From assembly GCA_902464115.1 (NCBI GenBank), contig CABQIF010000001.1:1-51335 (forward strand): a stretch of DNA of 51,335 bases, read 5' to 3'. The notes under the pieces are model-generated. The model was not told where the DNA came from and made no database searches. It saw nothing but the letters and a program-made list of their open reading frames with translations. Shown piece by piece: positions 33,967-42,089 of this stretch (its first letter is position 1; the number at the start of each line of letters is the position of its first letter). The stretch is from an uncultured Ruminococcus sp. (GTDB lineage: Bacteria > Bacillota > Clostridia > Oscillospirales > Ruminococcaceae). The position numbers and the translations under genes were made by a program.

Positions 33967-33987
33967 TGCTTTTCTCTGCCAGCCTTT
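33946..33987 (-). terminator. terminator of the amino-acid ABC operon
   Basis: A 13-bp stem with one G-U (33950-33962 with 33975-33987), read on the minus strand, is followed by TTTTTCTG. It ends the binding-protein gene just before the aro promoter. Confidence 0.85.
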
Positions 33988-34015
33988 CCTATCTTCTGTT
34001 TTTTACAACGTGATA

Positions 34016-34789
34016 TTATTCTGCATCGCTGCTTTCTGCATACTTTGCGGAAAGTTCAGAAATCGTTCCATCTTCCATCATCTTATCCAAAGACTTGTTG
34101 ATCTTATCCAGCAGTTCGGTGTTGCCCTTCTTAACAGCAATGCCGTATTCTTCGGCTTCAAATGCATCGTTGTCTTCTACAATCTTCAGCCCTTCGTTGT
34201 CATTGACATACTTTTCAGCAGTTGCAGAGTCGATGACAACCACGTCACACTTGCCATTGACCAATTCCATGATGGCTTCTGTACCCTTCTTGAACGATTC
34301 GTACTTATAGCCCATTTCATTGACACAAGTTTCACCGGTAAAGCCCTGCAAAACAACAATCTTCTTATCTGCCATATCAGAAGCCTTCTGGATGTCAGAA
34401 TCTTCCTTGACGATCATAACCTGCTTTGCGGTGTAATACGGTTTTGAGAAATCAACTGCATCTTTCTTTTCGTCGGTGATGGTCATACCAGCGATGACTG
34501 CATCGACCTGACCATTTTCCAGTGCCAGCAGCAGGGAGTCAAATTCCATGTTTTCAATCTTTGCTTCCATGCCATTATCTTCACCGATCTGCTTTGCAAT
34601 TGCCATATCAATGCCATCAAATTCGCCGATGACACCCTTTGCGGTGACATATTCAAACGGCGGAAATTCTGCGTTTGTACCAAATGTAATCGTGCTGTCA
34701 TCCTTCTTGCTGTCGCCGCAAGCGGTGCAGATCGCCATCATCAAAATGGCTGCCAACATCAACGATAGTACTTTTGTAAACTTCTTCAT
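34016..34789 (-). CDS. amino-acid ABC transporter substrate-binding lipoprotein
   Basis: A 257-aa periplasmic-binding-protein-like lipoprotein of the polar amino acid family (SBP_bac_3). The signal peptide has lipobox CTAC with Cys24. The mature domain starts ITFGTNAEFPPFEYV and contains GEFDGIDMAIAKQIGE, DAVIAGMTITDEKKDAVDFSKPYY and AGMT-type ligand contacts. Acidic and polar amino acids, including glutamine or cystine, are possible ligands, and the exact one is not clear. The ATG at 34789 lies 10 nt from AAAGGAG; the TTG three codons earlier is too close. It is the last gene of a permease-ATPase-binding protein operon. Confidence 0.92.
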   Translation of the reverse strand: MKKFTKVLSLMLAAILMMAICTACGDSKKDDSTITFGTNAEFPPFEYVTAKGVIGEFDGIDMAIAKQIGEDNGMEAKIENMEFDSLLLALENGQVDAVIAGMTITDEKKDAVDFSKPYYTAKQVMIVKEDSDIQKASDMADKKIVVLQGFTGETCVNEMGYKYESFKKGTEAIMELVNGKCDVVVIDSATAEKYVNDNEGLKIVEDNDAFEAEEYGIAVKKGNTELLDKINKSLDKMMEDGTISELSAKYAESSDAE

Positions 34790-34820
34790 GATTTTCAATC
34801 TCCTTTTTCCTAATTCCTAT

Positions 34821-35543
34821 TTAAAGAACCTTGCTCAAGAATTGCTTGGTTCTTTCATTCTGTGGGTTGCCGAACACTTCTTCCGGCTTTCCGCTCTCCA
34901 TGACAATCCCCTGATCCATGAACAGAACCCGAGTTGCCACTTCTCTTGCAAAGCCCATTTCGTGTGTCACCACAACCATGGTCATACCGGATTTTGCAAG
35001 GTCTTTCATAACATCCAATACTTCGCCGACCATTTCTGGGTCAAGGGCGGAAGTCGGTTCATCAAACAGCATGATTTCCGGACTCATTTCCAGTGCTCTT
35101 GCAATCGCAATTCGCTGCTTCTGACCGCCGGAAAGCTGACTCGGATAGGACTCTGCCTTTTCTGCCAGACCAACCCGTTTCAACAACTCTTTGCCTTTTT
35201 CCACAGCCTGTTCCTTGGTCATCTTTTTCAACAGAACAGGTGCTAACGTCAGATTCTCCATGACGGTCAGATGTGGAAACAGATTAAACTGCTGGAACAC
35301 CATGCCCATTTTCTGCCGAATGCGGTTGACATCCACTTTCGGGGCGTTAATTTGTTCGTCATCGACAAAAATTTTCCCGTCTGTCGGCGTTTCCAACAAA
35401 TTCAGGCAGCGTAAAAAGGTGCTTTTTCCTGAACCGGATGGGCCAATGACTGCAACCACTTCGCCCTCCTGAATGTGCTCATTGATGCCCTTCAGGACTT
35501 TTAAATCTCCAAAGTACTTGTGCAAATTTTCTACACGAATCAC
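34821..35543 (-). CDS. amino-acid ABC transporter ATP-binding protein
   Basis: A 240-aa ATPase of the GlnQ/HisP class. Walker A is GPSGSGKST (34-42), followed by the Q-loop (FQQFNLFPHLT), the signature LSGGQKQR, Walker B IMLFDEPTSALDPE and the switch His in VVTHEMGFA. It energises the importer formed with the permease and binding protein on either side. The start is GTG at 35543, 8 nt after AAGGAGG. Spacing of 13 nt to the upstream permease gene and 31 nt to the binding-protein gene supports one transcript. Confidence 0.95.
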   Translation of the reverse strand: MIRVENLHKYFGDLKVLKGINEHIQEGEVVAVIGPSGSGKSTFLRCLNLLETPTDGKIFVDDEQINAPKVDVNRIRQKMGMVFQQFNLFPHLTVMENLTLAPVLLKKMTKEQAVEKGKELLKRVGLAEKAESYPSQLSGGQKQRIAIARALEMSPEIMLFDEPTSALDPEMVGEVLDVMKDLAKSGMTMVVVTHEMGFAREVATRVLFMDQGIVMESGKPEEVFGNPQNERTKQFLSKVL

Positions 35544-35556
35544 AGTTAACCCCTCC

Positions 35557-36240
35557 TTATCGAACTTCTGATTTTCTAAGCCGCTTTTCGAGTCTGCCCA
35601 GTGCCAGCGTCAGCAGCTTGATAATCACAAAATAAATGATTGCTGTTCCAATCAGTGGCATAAAGGCTTCATACGTAGAGGTCTTGATGAAGTCGCCGGC
35701 TTTCTGAATGTCTACCAAGCCAACATAACCAACAATCGCCGTTTCCTTGATCAAGGTGATAAATTCGTTGCAGAGTGCCGGGAAAATATTCTTTGCAGCC
35801 TGCGGAACGACAATCCGAATCATGGTTTGTCTGCCATTCAAGCCCAGAGAACGACCTGCTTCTGTCTGTCCCTTGTCCACAGAGAGAATTCCTGCCCGAA
35901 TGATTTCGGAAACATATGCACCGGAATTGATCCCGAATGCGATCGCAGCAATCACCCACTTTGGCCAGTGCACGGAAGCAAAGATGACAAAATAGATGAT
36001 CATCAACTGTGTAACCGTTGGCGTTCCTCGAATGATGTCGGTATAGACTTTTCCGATCAGCCGGATGCCCTTTTTGTTGGAAAGATTACACAGGGCAATC
36101 AAAAAGCCGATCAGCAAGCCGAATACCACTGCCAGCAGGGAAACTTTTACTGTTACACCGATGCCGTCCAGCAACAATTGATACCGGTCTTCTTTTATGA
36201 AACATTTATAAAATGTGTCGTAAAAATTCTGAAACCACAT
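35557..36240 (-). CDS. amino-acid ABC transporter permease
   Basis: A 227-aa membrane permease of the HisM/GlnP family with about five helices. The EAA loop is EAGRSLGLNGRQTMIRIVVPQAAKNIFPAL near residues 130-160, and the preceding DIIRGTPTVTQLMIIYF is typical of polar amino acid permeases. The second of two ATGs (36240) fits the AGGAG spacing; the first, at 36246, is 1 nt from it. First gene of the operon, with its own promoter. Only one permease gene is present, so the channel is probably a homodimer. Confidence 0.94.
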   Translation of the reverse strand: MWFQNFYDTFYKCFIKEDRYQLLLDGIGVTVKVSLLAVVFGLLIGFLIALCNLSNKKGIRLIGKVYTDIIRGTPTVTQLMIIYFVIFASVHWPKWVIAAIAFGINSGAYVSEIIRAGILSVDKGQTEAGRSLGLNGRQTMIRIVVPQAAKNIFPALCNEFITLIKETAIVGYVGLVDIQKAGDFIKTSTYEAFMPLIGTAIIYFVIIKLLTLALGRLEKRLRKSEVR

Positions 36241-36281
36241 AACCATACTCCTTTCTATTTCTTTTTTGTCACATTCGTACT

Positions 36282-36310
36282 ATTGTATCACAACGCCTCT
36301 GGAATTTCAA
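36282..36310 (-). promoter_or_regulatory. promoter of the amino-acid ABC operon
   Basis: On the minus strand, TTGAAA (36310-36305), 17 nt, TACAAT (36287-36282). Confidence 0.7.
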
Positions 36311-36445
36311 GTGGATAATATGATATTTTCATGACGCCTGCGTAAAAAAGACCGAAATCATGGAGAAAAACAGTTTTTTCATTTTCAGATATGCATCAAT
36401 TTCTGCGGAAATTTTCAATTTTCTCTGGTAATTGCAAACGAGATA

Positions 36446-36454
36446 TGGTATAAT
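36446..36454 (+). promoter_or_regulatory. extended -10 promoter of the M16-lgt-folD genes
   Basis: TGG-TATAAT at 36446-36454, the same form as before the cytidylate-kinase-like gene; no clear -35. A small GCCGA/TCGGC stem lies just downstream. Confidence 0.55.
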
Positions 36455-36505
36455 AGAAATGGATGCCGACTTTCGGCTTCACATCACTTCAGAAAGGATG
36501 ACATT

Positions 36506-37780
36506 ATGCCTGTTTCTTATAACCGAATTTCCCTGACCGATTCCATCGGCTATTCAGAAATTCTTGACCCAAAATTGAAAACCAATACCCTCCGCATTCA
36601 ATTCTTTCATCCACTGAAAAAGGAATCGGCTGCAAAGAATGCCCTTGCCTTTTCGCTGCTGACCACCAGCAACGCTGTTTATCCGTCTATGGAAGAACTG
36701 GCGAAAAAGCTGGATACACTCTATGGCATTTCGCTCACATCTGGTGTTACCAAGTTCGGTGACTTTCAGGCGTGCGGCATTACGGTTCGCACCATTGCTG
36801 ACCGCTATGCCCTGCATCAAGAACCGCTTTTGCAGGAAATGACAGACTTACTGTTGACCTGTCTGCTCCAGCCGAACTGTGTAGCGGATGGCTTCACAGA
36901 GTTTGAATTTCAGACCAAGCAAAAAGACCTGCTGGACACCATCGAAGCAGAAATCAATGAAAAGCGTGCTTATGCCACTGCACAGGCGTTGGAAACGGCA
37001 TTCCAGAATGAACCGGCTGCCCTCTCCTGCTACGGCAAAAAGGAAGATGTCTTGGCATTGACGCCACAGAACACACTTGCTGCATATCGGGAAGTGCTGC
37101 ATACTGCTCCGGCTGAAATTTATTTTGTTGGTGCAGAATCTCAGCCAATGCTGTTGGAAAAGCTGAAAGCAGCTCTGACACCAATTGACCGCCAGAATGT
37201 GCCTTCCTACACGTTCCACGTTCCCAGCCCAGCAAAGGCAGAACCGGTTACCGTTGTAGAACCGCTTCCGGTCAATCAGGCAAAAATGGTGCTGGTTCTG
37301 AAATCAGACTGTGACAACCGCTATGTGATGCAGATGGTCAGCTATATTCTCGGTGCGTTGCCGTCCTCGAAGCTGTTCGCCAATGTTCGGGAAAAAATGA
37401 GCCTCTGCTACTACTGCTCCAGCTCTTATTCTACACCAAAACAAGCAATGATTATCAGCAGCGGTGTGGAACATGACAATCTGGAAAAGGCAAAGACGGC
37501 GATTCTGGAACAGCTGACTGCCATTCAGAATGGTGATATTTCAGATGCAGAACTGGAATCCGCAAGAATGAGCATCTATAACACCTTAAATGGAATCGGC
37601 GATACGCCTGGCTCGCATATTAACTGGTATCAGGGTTGCTACTACTGGAACCGCTACACCACACCAAAGGAAACCCTGCAACAGTATCTTGCCATCACCA
37701 AGGAAGACATCACCAAGGCTGCCTGCACCCTGAAATTGGATACGGTCTATATCATGGATACCAAGAAAGAGGAGGCGTAA
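36506..37780 (+). CDS. M16 family peptidase-like protein without zinc motif (YmfF-like)
   Basis: A 424-aa M16-fold protein. In the first domain, where active members carry HxxEH, it reads ALAFSLLTTSN and has no such motif, so it should be catalytically inactive. The C-terminal half has the family's substrate-side features (SSKLFANVREKMSLCYYCSSSYS). It matches the inactive partner of the B. subtilis YmfF/YmfH-type pair, and active and inactive M16 halves commonly form one chamber. The ATG follows AAAGGATG. The active-type partner starts 4 nt after its stop. Confidence 0.85.
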   Translation: MPVSYNRISLTDSIGYSEILDPKLKTNTLRIQFFHPLKKESAAKNALAFSLLTTSNAVYPSMEELAKKLDTLYGISLTSGVTKFGDFQACGITVRTIADRYALHQEPLLQEMTDLLLTCLLQPNCVADGFTEFEFQTKQKDLLDTIEAEINEKRAYATAQALETAFQNEPAALSCYGKKEDVLALTPQNTLAAYREVLHTAPAEIYFVGAESQPMLLEKLKAALTPIDRQNVPSYTFHVPSPAKAEPVTVVEPLPVNQAKMVLVLKSDCDNRYVMQMVSYILGALPSSKLFANVREKMSLCYYCSSSYSTPKQAMIISSGVEHDNLEKAKTAILEQLTAIQNGDISDAELESARMSIYNTLNGIGDTPGSHINWYQGCYYWNRYTTPKETLQQYLAITKEDITKAACTLKLDTVYIMDTKKEEA

Positions 37781-37784
37781 CATC

Positions 37785-39071
37785 ATGGCAGAAACAAAAA
37801 TTGAACGCATTTCCTGCTCGCAGATCGGCGAACAGTACACCCACATTCAACACAAGAGTGGTCTTTCTATTTACGTCAGCGAAATGGAGGGATTCAGCAC
37901 CACAGAAGCCCTGTTTGGTACCAAATATGGTTCCATCAACACCCAATTTAAGACCAAGCAAGAAACGGATTTCTGCTGTGTGCCGGAAGGCATCGCCCAC
38001 TATCTGGAACACAAGCTGTTTGAAAATGAAGATTGCGACGTGTTTGACCTCTATGCAAAGACTGGGGCAAATGCCAACGCTTTCACCTCATTTGACAAGA
38101 CTTGCTATCTGTTCAGCTGCTCTTCCCACTATCAGGAATCGCTTGAAATCCTGCTGTCTTTCGTGCAATCCCCTTACTTCACCAAGGAGAGTGTTCAGAA
38201 AGAACAGGGCATTATTGGGCAGGAAATTCAGATGTGCAACGATGACCCAGGCTGGCGGATCTTCTTCAACACCCTGCAAGGCTTGTTCCACCACCATCCG
38301 GTAAAAATCGACATTGCTGGAACGATTGAAAGCATTGCTCAGATTACGCCGGAACTGCTGTACCGCTGCTATCATACCTTCTACAACCTGCACAACATGG
38401 TGTTGTCGGTTGCCGGAAACTGCAAGGTAGATGAAGTGGTGGCTCTGGCAGACAAGTTGCTAAAACCATGCGAAGATATGCAGTTAGAATGCATCTTCCC
38501 AGAAGAACCGATGGAAATTGTACGGGCAGAAACTGTAGAAACTGCACCGATTGGCACAACCATGTTTGTACTGGGTTATAAGTGCAAGCCGGAATCTGGT
38601 CTGAAAAATCTCAAGAAGGAACTGCTGGCAACACTTGCTCTGAAAGTTTTAACACACGTCACATCCCCGCTGTATCAGGGCATGTTAAAAGATGGTTTAA
38701 TCAATGAAACTTTCTCGACTGAGATTTTCAACGGCGATGATTTCTTTGTTGCCATGCTGGAGGGCGAATCCAAAGACCCACACGCTGTACGGGAACGGAT
38801 TTTTGCAGCAGTCGAAGACGCTGCAAAGAACGGCTTAGACGAAACCCTCTTTGAAAACAGCCGAAAGAATGCCTATGGCAGCCTGATTATGAAGTTCAAC
38901 AATGTAGAAGCCGTTGCCAACCTGATGATCAACTCCGCTATGAGTGGCATTGCACCGTTCGACACAGTTACAATGCTCTCCAGCCTGACGATTGAAGAGG
39001 CAAATTGTTGGTTGCGGGAAGAACTGCTGCCGCAGCAGGCAACGCTCTCCATTATGAAAAATCAGGATTAA
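37785..39071 (+). CDS. M16 family zinc peptidase (YmfH-like)
   Basis: A 428-aa M16 metallopeptidase. The inverted zinc motif HYLEH (H72, E75, H76) is followed by KLFEN and a distal glutamate region (ESVQKEQGIIGQEIQM), so it has the parts for catalysis. The second domain carries SPLYQGMLKDGLINETFS. It probably pairs with the inactive M16 protein encoded 4 nt upstream to form a peptidase for peptides or signal remnants; the substrate is unknown. AGGAGG in the end of the upstream gene sets the start. Confidence 0.9.
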   Translation: MAETKIERISCSQIGEQYTHIQHKSGLSIYVSEMEGFSTTEALFGTKYGSINTQFKTKQETDFCCVPEGIAHYLEHKLFENEDCDVFDLYAKTGANANAFTSFDKTCYLFSCSSHYQESLEILLSFVQSPYFTKESVQKEQGIIGQEIQMCNDDPGWRIFFNTLQGLFHHHPVKIDIAGTIESIAQITPELLYRCYHTFYNLHNMVLSVAGNCKVDEVVALADKLLKPCEDMQLECIFPEEPMEIVRAETVETAPIGTTMFVLGYKCKPESGLKNLKKELLATLALKVLTHVTSPLYQGMLKDGLINETFSTEIFNGDDFFVAMLEGESKDPHAVRERIFAAVEDAAKNGLDETLFENSRKNAYGSLIMKFNNVEAVANLMINSAMSGIAPFDTVTMLSSLTIEEANCWLREELLPQQATLSIMKNQD

Positions 39072-39082
39072 ACAGAAAGGAG

Positions 39083-39105
39083 CGGGATTCCGCTCCGGAA
39101 TCCCG
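39083..39105 (+). promoter_or_regulatory. hairpin between the lgt ribosome site and start codon
   Basis: CGGGATTCCG (39083-39092), loop CTC, CGGAATCCCG (39096-39105): a 10-bp perfect stem. It abuts AAAGGAG (39076-39082) and ends 10 nt before the ATG at 39116. Unfolded spacing is 33 nt, too long; folded, it becomes 10 nt, close to optimal. Confidence 0.7.
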
Positions 39106-39115
39106 AATCAAAACG

Positions 39116-40177
39116 ATGTTAGAGCAAAACGAAATTCAATTCCCACATCTCGGAATTGACCTACACGTTGACAGCACCGCCTTTCAAATCTTTGGAATTG
39201 ATATCCAGTGGTATGGCTTATTGATTACCTGCGGTCTGCTGCTGGCAATGATTTATGCGTTCCACAATATGCGTTCCTACGGCATTCACCCTGACCGTGC
39301 TATTGATGCCATCATCGGTGGCATCATCGGGGCGATTGTTGGAGCAAGAGCCTATTATGTCATCTTAGAATGGGACAACTACGCTGGCGACTGGAAACGA
39401 ATTTTCAACCTGCGACAAGGTGGGCTTGCCATCTATGGTGGACTGATTGGGGCGTTAGTCGTTGGATGTATCATTGCAAAAATCCGAAAAGTACGGCTGC
39501 TGCCGCTGTTAGACCTCTGTGGAGCTGGGTTTCTGCTGGGGCAAGGAATCGGACGTTGGGGAAACTTCTTCAATCAAGAAGCATTCGGCTGCAACACAAA
39601 CTCGATTTTCGGCATGACTGGCGGAACGATTCAGAATTGGATTACCAATGTCTATCCCACAACCATCTTTTATCAGAACTTCGGGAAGACCATGGACGCT
39701 GCAACACCAGTACATCCATGTTTCTTATATGAATCGTTCTGGTGCTTGCTGGGGTTTGTCGTACTTGCCATCTGCGGAAAAAAATTCCGGAAGTTTGACG
39801 GGCAAATTTTCCTGATGTACATTGGTTGGTATGGTTTAGGGCGGTTCTTCATTGAGGGGCTGCGAGTAGATAGTTTGGTGATTGGAAACATGCGAATTTC
39901 ACAGCTGATTGCTGGAATTTGCGTGGTAGTGTCTGTGATTCTGCTGCTGATAATCGGCGGACGGGTTCGCCGGATGGGCTCGGACTATCAGCTTTACTGC
40001 AACACAGAAGCCTGCAAACAGATGATGGCGGAACTGGATGCCAAACGAGAAGCATCCGGCAAAAAAGCTGCTGCCTCGGTGGTGTTGGATTCTGCAAAAG
40101 AACCAGAGGACGAAACTTCTGAACCGGAAGAAACTTCCGAAGCAAAAACAGATGCTCCAGAAGAAAATGATAAATGA
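39116..40177 (+). CDS. lgt: phosphatidylglycerol--prolipoprotein diacylglyceryl transferase
   Basis: Integral membrane enzyme, 353 aa, that attaches diacylglycerol to the lipobox cysteine of prolipoproteins. It has about seven membrane helices. Key stretches are RAYYVILEWDNY, LAIYGGLIGAL, the Lgt signature GRWGNFFNQEAFG, HPCFLYES and GRFFIEGLRVDSL. A hydrophilic tail of about 60 residues rich in Glu, Thr and Ala extends beyond the usual family end. The ATG at 39116 is the only plausible start in frame, although its ribosome site is 33 nt away across a hairpin. It serves at least five lipoproteins in this window. Confidence 0.94.
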   Translation: MLEQNEIQFPHLGIDLHVDSTAFQIFGIDIQWYGLLITCGLLLAMIYAFHNMRSYGIHPDRAIDAIIGGIIGAIVGARAYYVILEWDNYAGDWKRIFNLRQGGLAIYGGLIGALVVGCIIAKIRKVRLLPLLDLCGAGFLLGQGIGRWGNFFNQEAFGCNTNSIFGMTGGTIQNWITNVYPTTIFYQNFGKTMDAATPVHPCFLYESFWCLLGFVVLAICGKKFRKFDGQIFLMYIGWYGLGRFFIEGLRVDSLVIGNMRISQLIAGICVVVSVILLLIIGGRVRRMGSDYQLYCNTEACKQMMAELDAKREASGKKAAASVVLDSAKEPEDETSEPEETSEAKTDAPEENDK

Positions 40178-40208
40178 TGAATGAGAGAGGATAGGAGGAC
40201 GTTTCATC

Positions 40209-41066
40209 ATGGCGAAATTGATTAGTGGAAAAATCGTATCGGTAAAGGTACGAAACGAGGTCAAAAAGGAAACCGAAGAACTGCGGGAAAATCATGGTAT
40301 CGTGCCGGGGCTGGCAGTTATTCTGGTGGGCAACGACCCAGCATCTCAAGTTTATGTTCGTAACAAGCAGCGTGCCTGCGAGGAAGTCGGATTTCATCCG
40401 TACGAATACCGCATGAATGAAAATGCAACGCAGGAACAGTTGCTGGATTTGATTGGTGTTTTGAACAAAGATAACAAGGTCAATGGCATTCTGGTACAGC
40501 TGCCATTGCCGGAACATATTGATGAACAGGCTGTGATTCATGCCATTTCTCCGCTGAAAGATGTTGATGCATTCCATCCGGTGAATGTTGGAAAGATTAT
40601 GATTGGTGACTATGATTTCCTGCCGTGTACGCCTGCTGGTATCATGGAACTGATTGCAAGCACAGGTGTTGACATCAGCGGTAAGCAATGCGTTGTCATC
40701 GGCAGAAGCAACATCGTTGGAAAACCAATGGCAATGCTGCTGCTGCAAAAGAATGGAACGGTTACCATCTGCCATTCTCGCACGAAGAATCTGAAAGAAC
40801 TGGCAGCCAGTGCAGATATTCTGGTAGTTGCCATCGGCAAGCCGAAGTTTGTCACTGCGGACATGGTGAAAGAAGGGGCAATTGTCATTGATGTTGGCAT
40901 CAATCGCATGGATGATGGAAAGCTCTGCGGCGATGTGGACTTTGATTCGGTAGAGCCAAAGGCTGGATACATCACACCCGTTCCGGGCGGTGTTGGCCCT
41001 ATGACCATTGCAATGCTAATGAAAAACACCCTGCATGCTGCAAAGTTACAGCACAACTTAGCATAA
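40209..41066 (+). CDS. folD: bifunctional methylenetetrahydrofolate dehydrogenase/cyclohydrolase
   Basis: FolD, 285 aa, interconverts 5,10-methylene-, methenyl- and 10-formyl-tetrahydrofolate using NADP. Visible are GLAVILVGNDPASQVYVRNK with the catalytic Lys, VNGILVQLPLPEH, KDVDAFHPVNVG, the nucleotide site VVIGRSNIVGKPMAMLL, and PVPGGVGPMTIAML. TAGGAGG precedes the ATG. It follows lgt by 31 nt on the same strand and ends at a pair of strong terminators. Confidence 0.96.
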   Translation: MAKLISGKIVSVKVRNEVKKETEELRENHGIVPGLAVILVGNDPASQVYVRNKQRACEEVGFHPYEYRMNENATQEQLLDLIGVLNKDNKVNGILVQLPLPEHIDEQAVIHAISPLKDVDAFHPVNVGKIMIGDYDFLPCTPAGIMELIASTGVDISGKQCVVIGRSNIVGKPMAMLLLQKNGTVTICHSRTKNLKELAASADILVVAIGKPKFVTADMVKEGAIVIDVGINRMDDGKLCGDVDFDSVEPKAGYITPVPGGVGPMTIAMLMKNTLHAAKLQHNLA

Positions 41067-41086
41067 GGCATACAAACAATCACATA

Positions 41087-41128
41087 AAAAATAGGCAGTC
41101 GGGAAATATTTCCCAGCTGCCTATTTTT
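41087..41128. terminator. bidirectional terminator after folD
   Basis: AAAAATAGGCAG (41087-41098) pairs with CTGCCTATTTTT (41117-41128), plus an inner GGGAAA/TTTCCC stem. T and A runs flank both sides. Confidence 0.9.
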
Positions 41129-41156
41129 ATGCAGAAGACTCGCTTCCAAACAAAAG

Positions 41157-41189
41157 AAAAAGCACTGCGGAAAATCCACAGTGCTTTTT
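41157..41189. terminator. second terminator, serving the sugar ABC operon
   Basis: AAAAAGCACTG (41157-41167) pairs with CAGTGCTTTTT (41179-41189). It lies just downstream of the minus-strand permease gene and works in both directions. Confidence 0.9.
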
Positions 41190-41213
41190 GTTGTGCTACA
41201 TAGAAATGTTTGA

Positions 41214-42089
41214 TTATTCCTTTACACCGCCGAGGGCAACGCCACCAACGATGAACCGAGACAAGCAAACATAAATGACGATAATCGGAATAACAGACAA
41301 TGCAACTGCTGCGTACTGTGCGCCAAGGTCGATCTTCTTATCCTGACCCAGTACCTTCTGTACCATCATCGGCATGGTGATCATCTTGTCATTCGAGATC
41401 AAGATCATGTTCTGTGTATAGTAGTTGTTCCAGTTCTGTACAAATGCAAAGATTGCCTGTACTGCAATTGCCGGCTTCATCATCGGAATTGCAATGGAAA
41501 TAAAGGTTCTGAATTCGCTGCATCCATCGATTCTAGCGGCTTCTACGATGTCCAACGGGAAGGAGGACTTCATATATTGACGCATATAGAATACGATTGC
41601 CGGAGCGGCAATTGCCGGAACAATCAGCGGAATGAAGGAGTCTGCCAAGCCCAGTGTACCAACCATGAACTGTACGAAACCGGTAGAAGTTACCTGAATC
41701 GGAATCATCATAACGGCAAGAATGAGCGTGTAAGCACCATCACGAACCTTGAACTGATAAACGGTCAAACCGTATGCAGTCATTGCGGAGAAGAATACTG
41801 TCAGAATGGTAGAACCAGCTGCGATAATCAAGCTGTTCCGATAACCACGCAACAAATCCCATTGCGGAGACTGTGTTGTGATATTCTTCATGTTTTCAAC
41901 AAAGTTGCTGCCCGGAATCAAAGATACCGGCGACTGCAGGATGGCATTATGACCACGGCAAGCATTTACAATCATCAAGTACAGCGGCACTAAGCAAACC
42001 AATGTCAACAGAATGCAAACGATGAAGCATCCAGCGGACTTTAAGTTCTGTACCAGTCTGTAATTATCCTTTACACCAACTTGTTCCAT
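41214..42089 (-). CDS. sugar ABC transporter permease, MalG type
   Basis: A 291-aa inner-membrane permease of the carbohydrate CUT1 class with six predicted helices and the EAA loop EAARIDGCSEFRTFISIAIPMMKP near residue 187. It forms the channel with the MalF-type partner encoded just upstream (TAATG, 1-nt overlap). No ATPase gene is in the operon, which is usual for CUT1 systems in Firmicutes that share a common MsmX-type ATPase. It ends the operon at two terminators. Confidence 0.93.
   Translation of the reverse strand: MEQVGVKDNYRLVQNLKSAGCFIVCILLTLVCLVPLYLMIVNACRGHNAILQSPVSLIPGSNFVENMKNITTQSPQWDLLRGYRNSLIIAAGSTILTVFFSAMTAYGLTVYQFKVRDGAYTLILAVMMIPIQVTSTGFVQFMVGTLGLADSFIPLIVPAIAAPAIVFYMRQYMKSSFPLDIVEAARIDGCSEFRTFISIAIPMMKPAIAVQAIFAFVQNWNNYYTQNMILISNDKMITMPMMVQKVLGQDKKIDLGAQYAAVALSVIPIIVIYVCLSRFIVGGVALGGVKE

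Noticed and set aside
33933..33987. Terminator/antiterminator switch before aroB
   Set aside because: The second hairpin forms downstream of the terminator arm it would compete with, so it arises too late to prevent termination; a DNA operator is more sensible.
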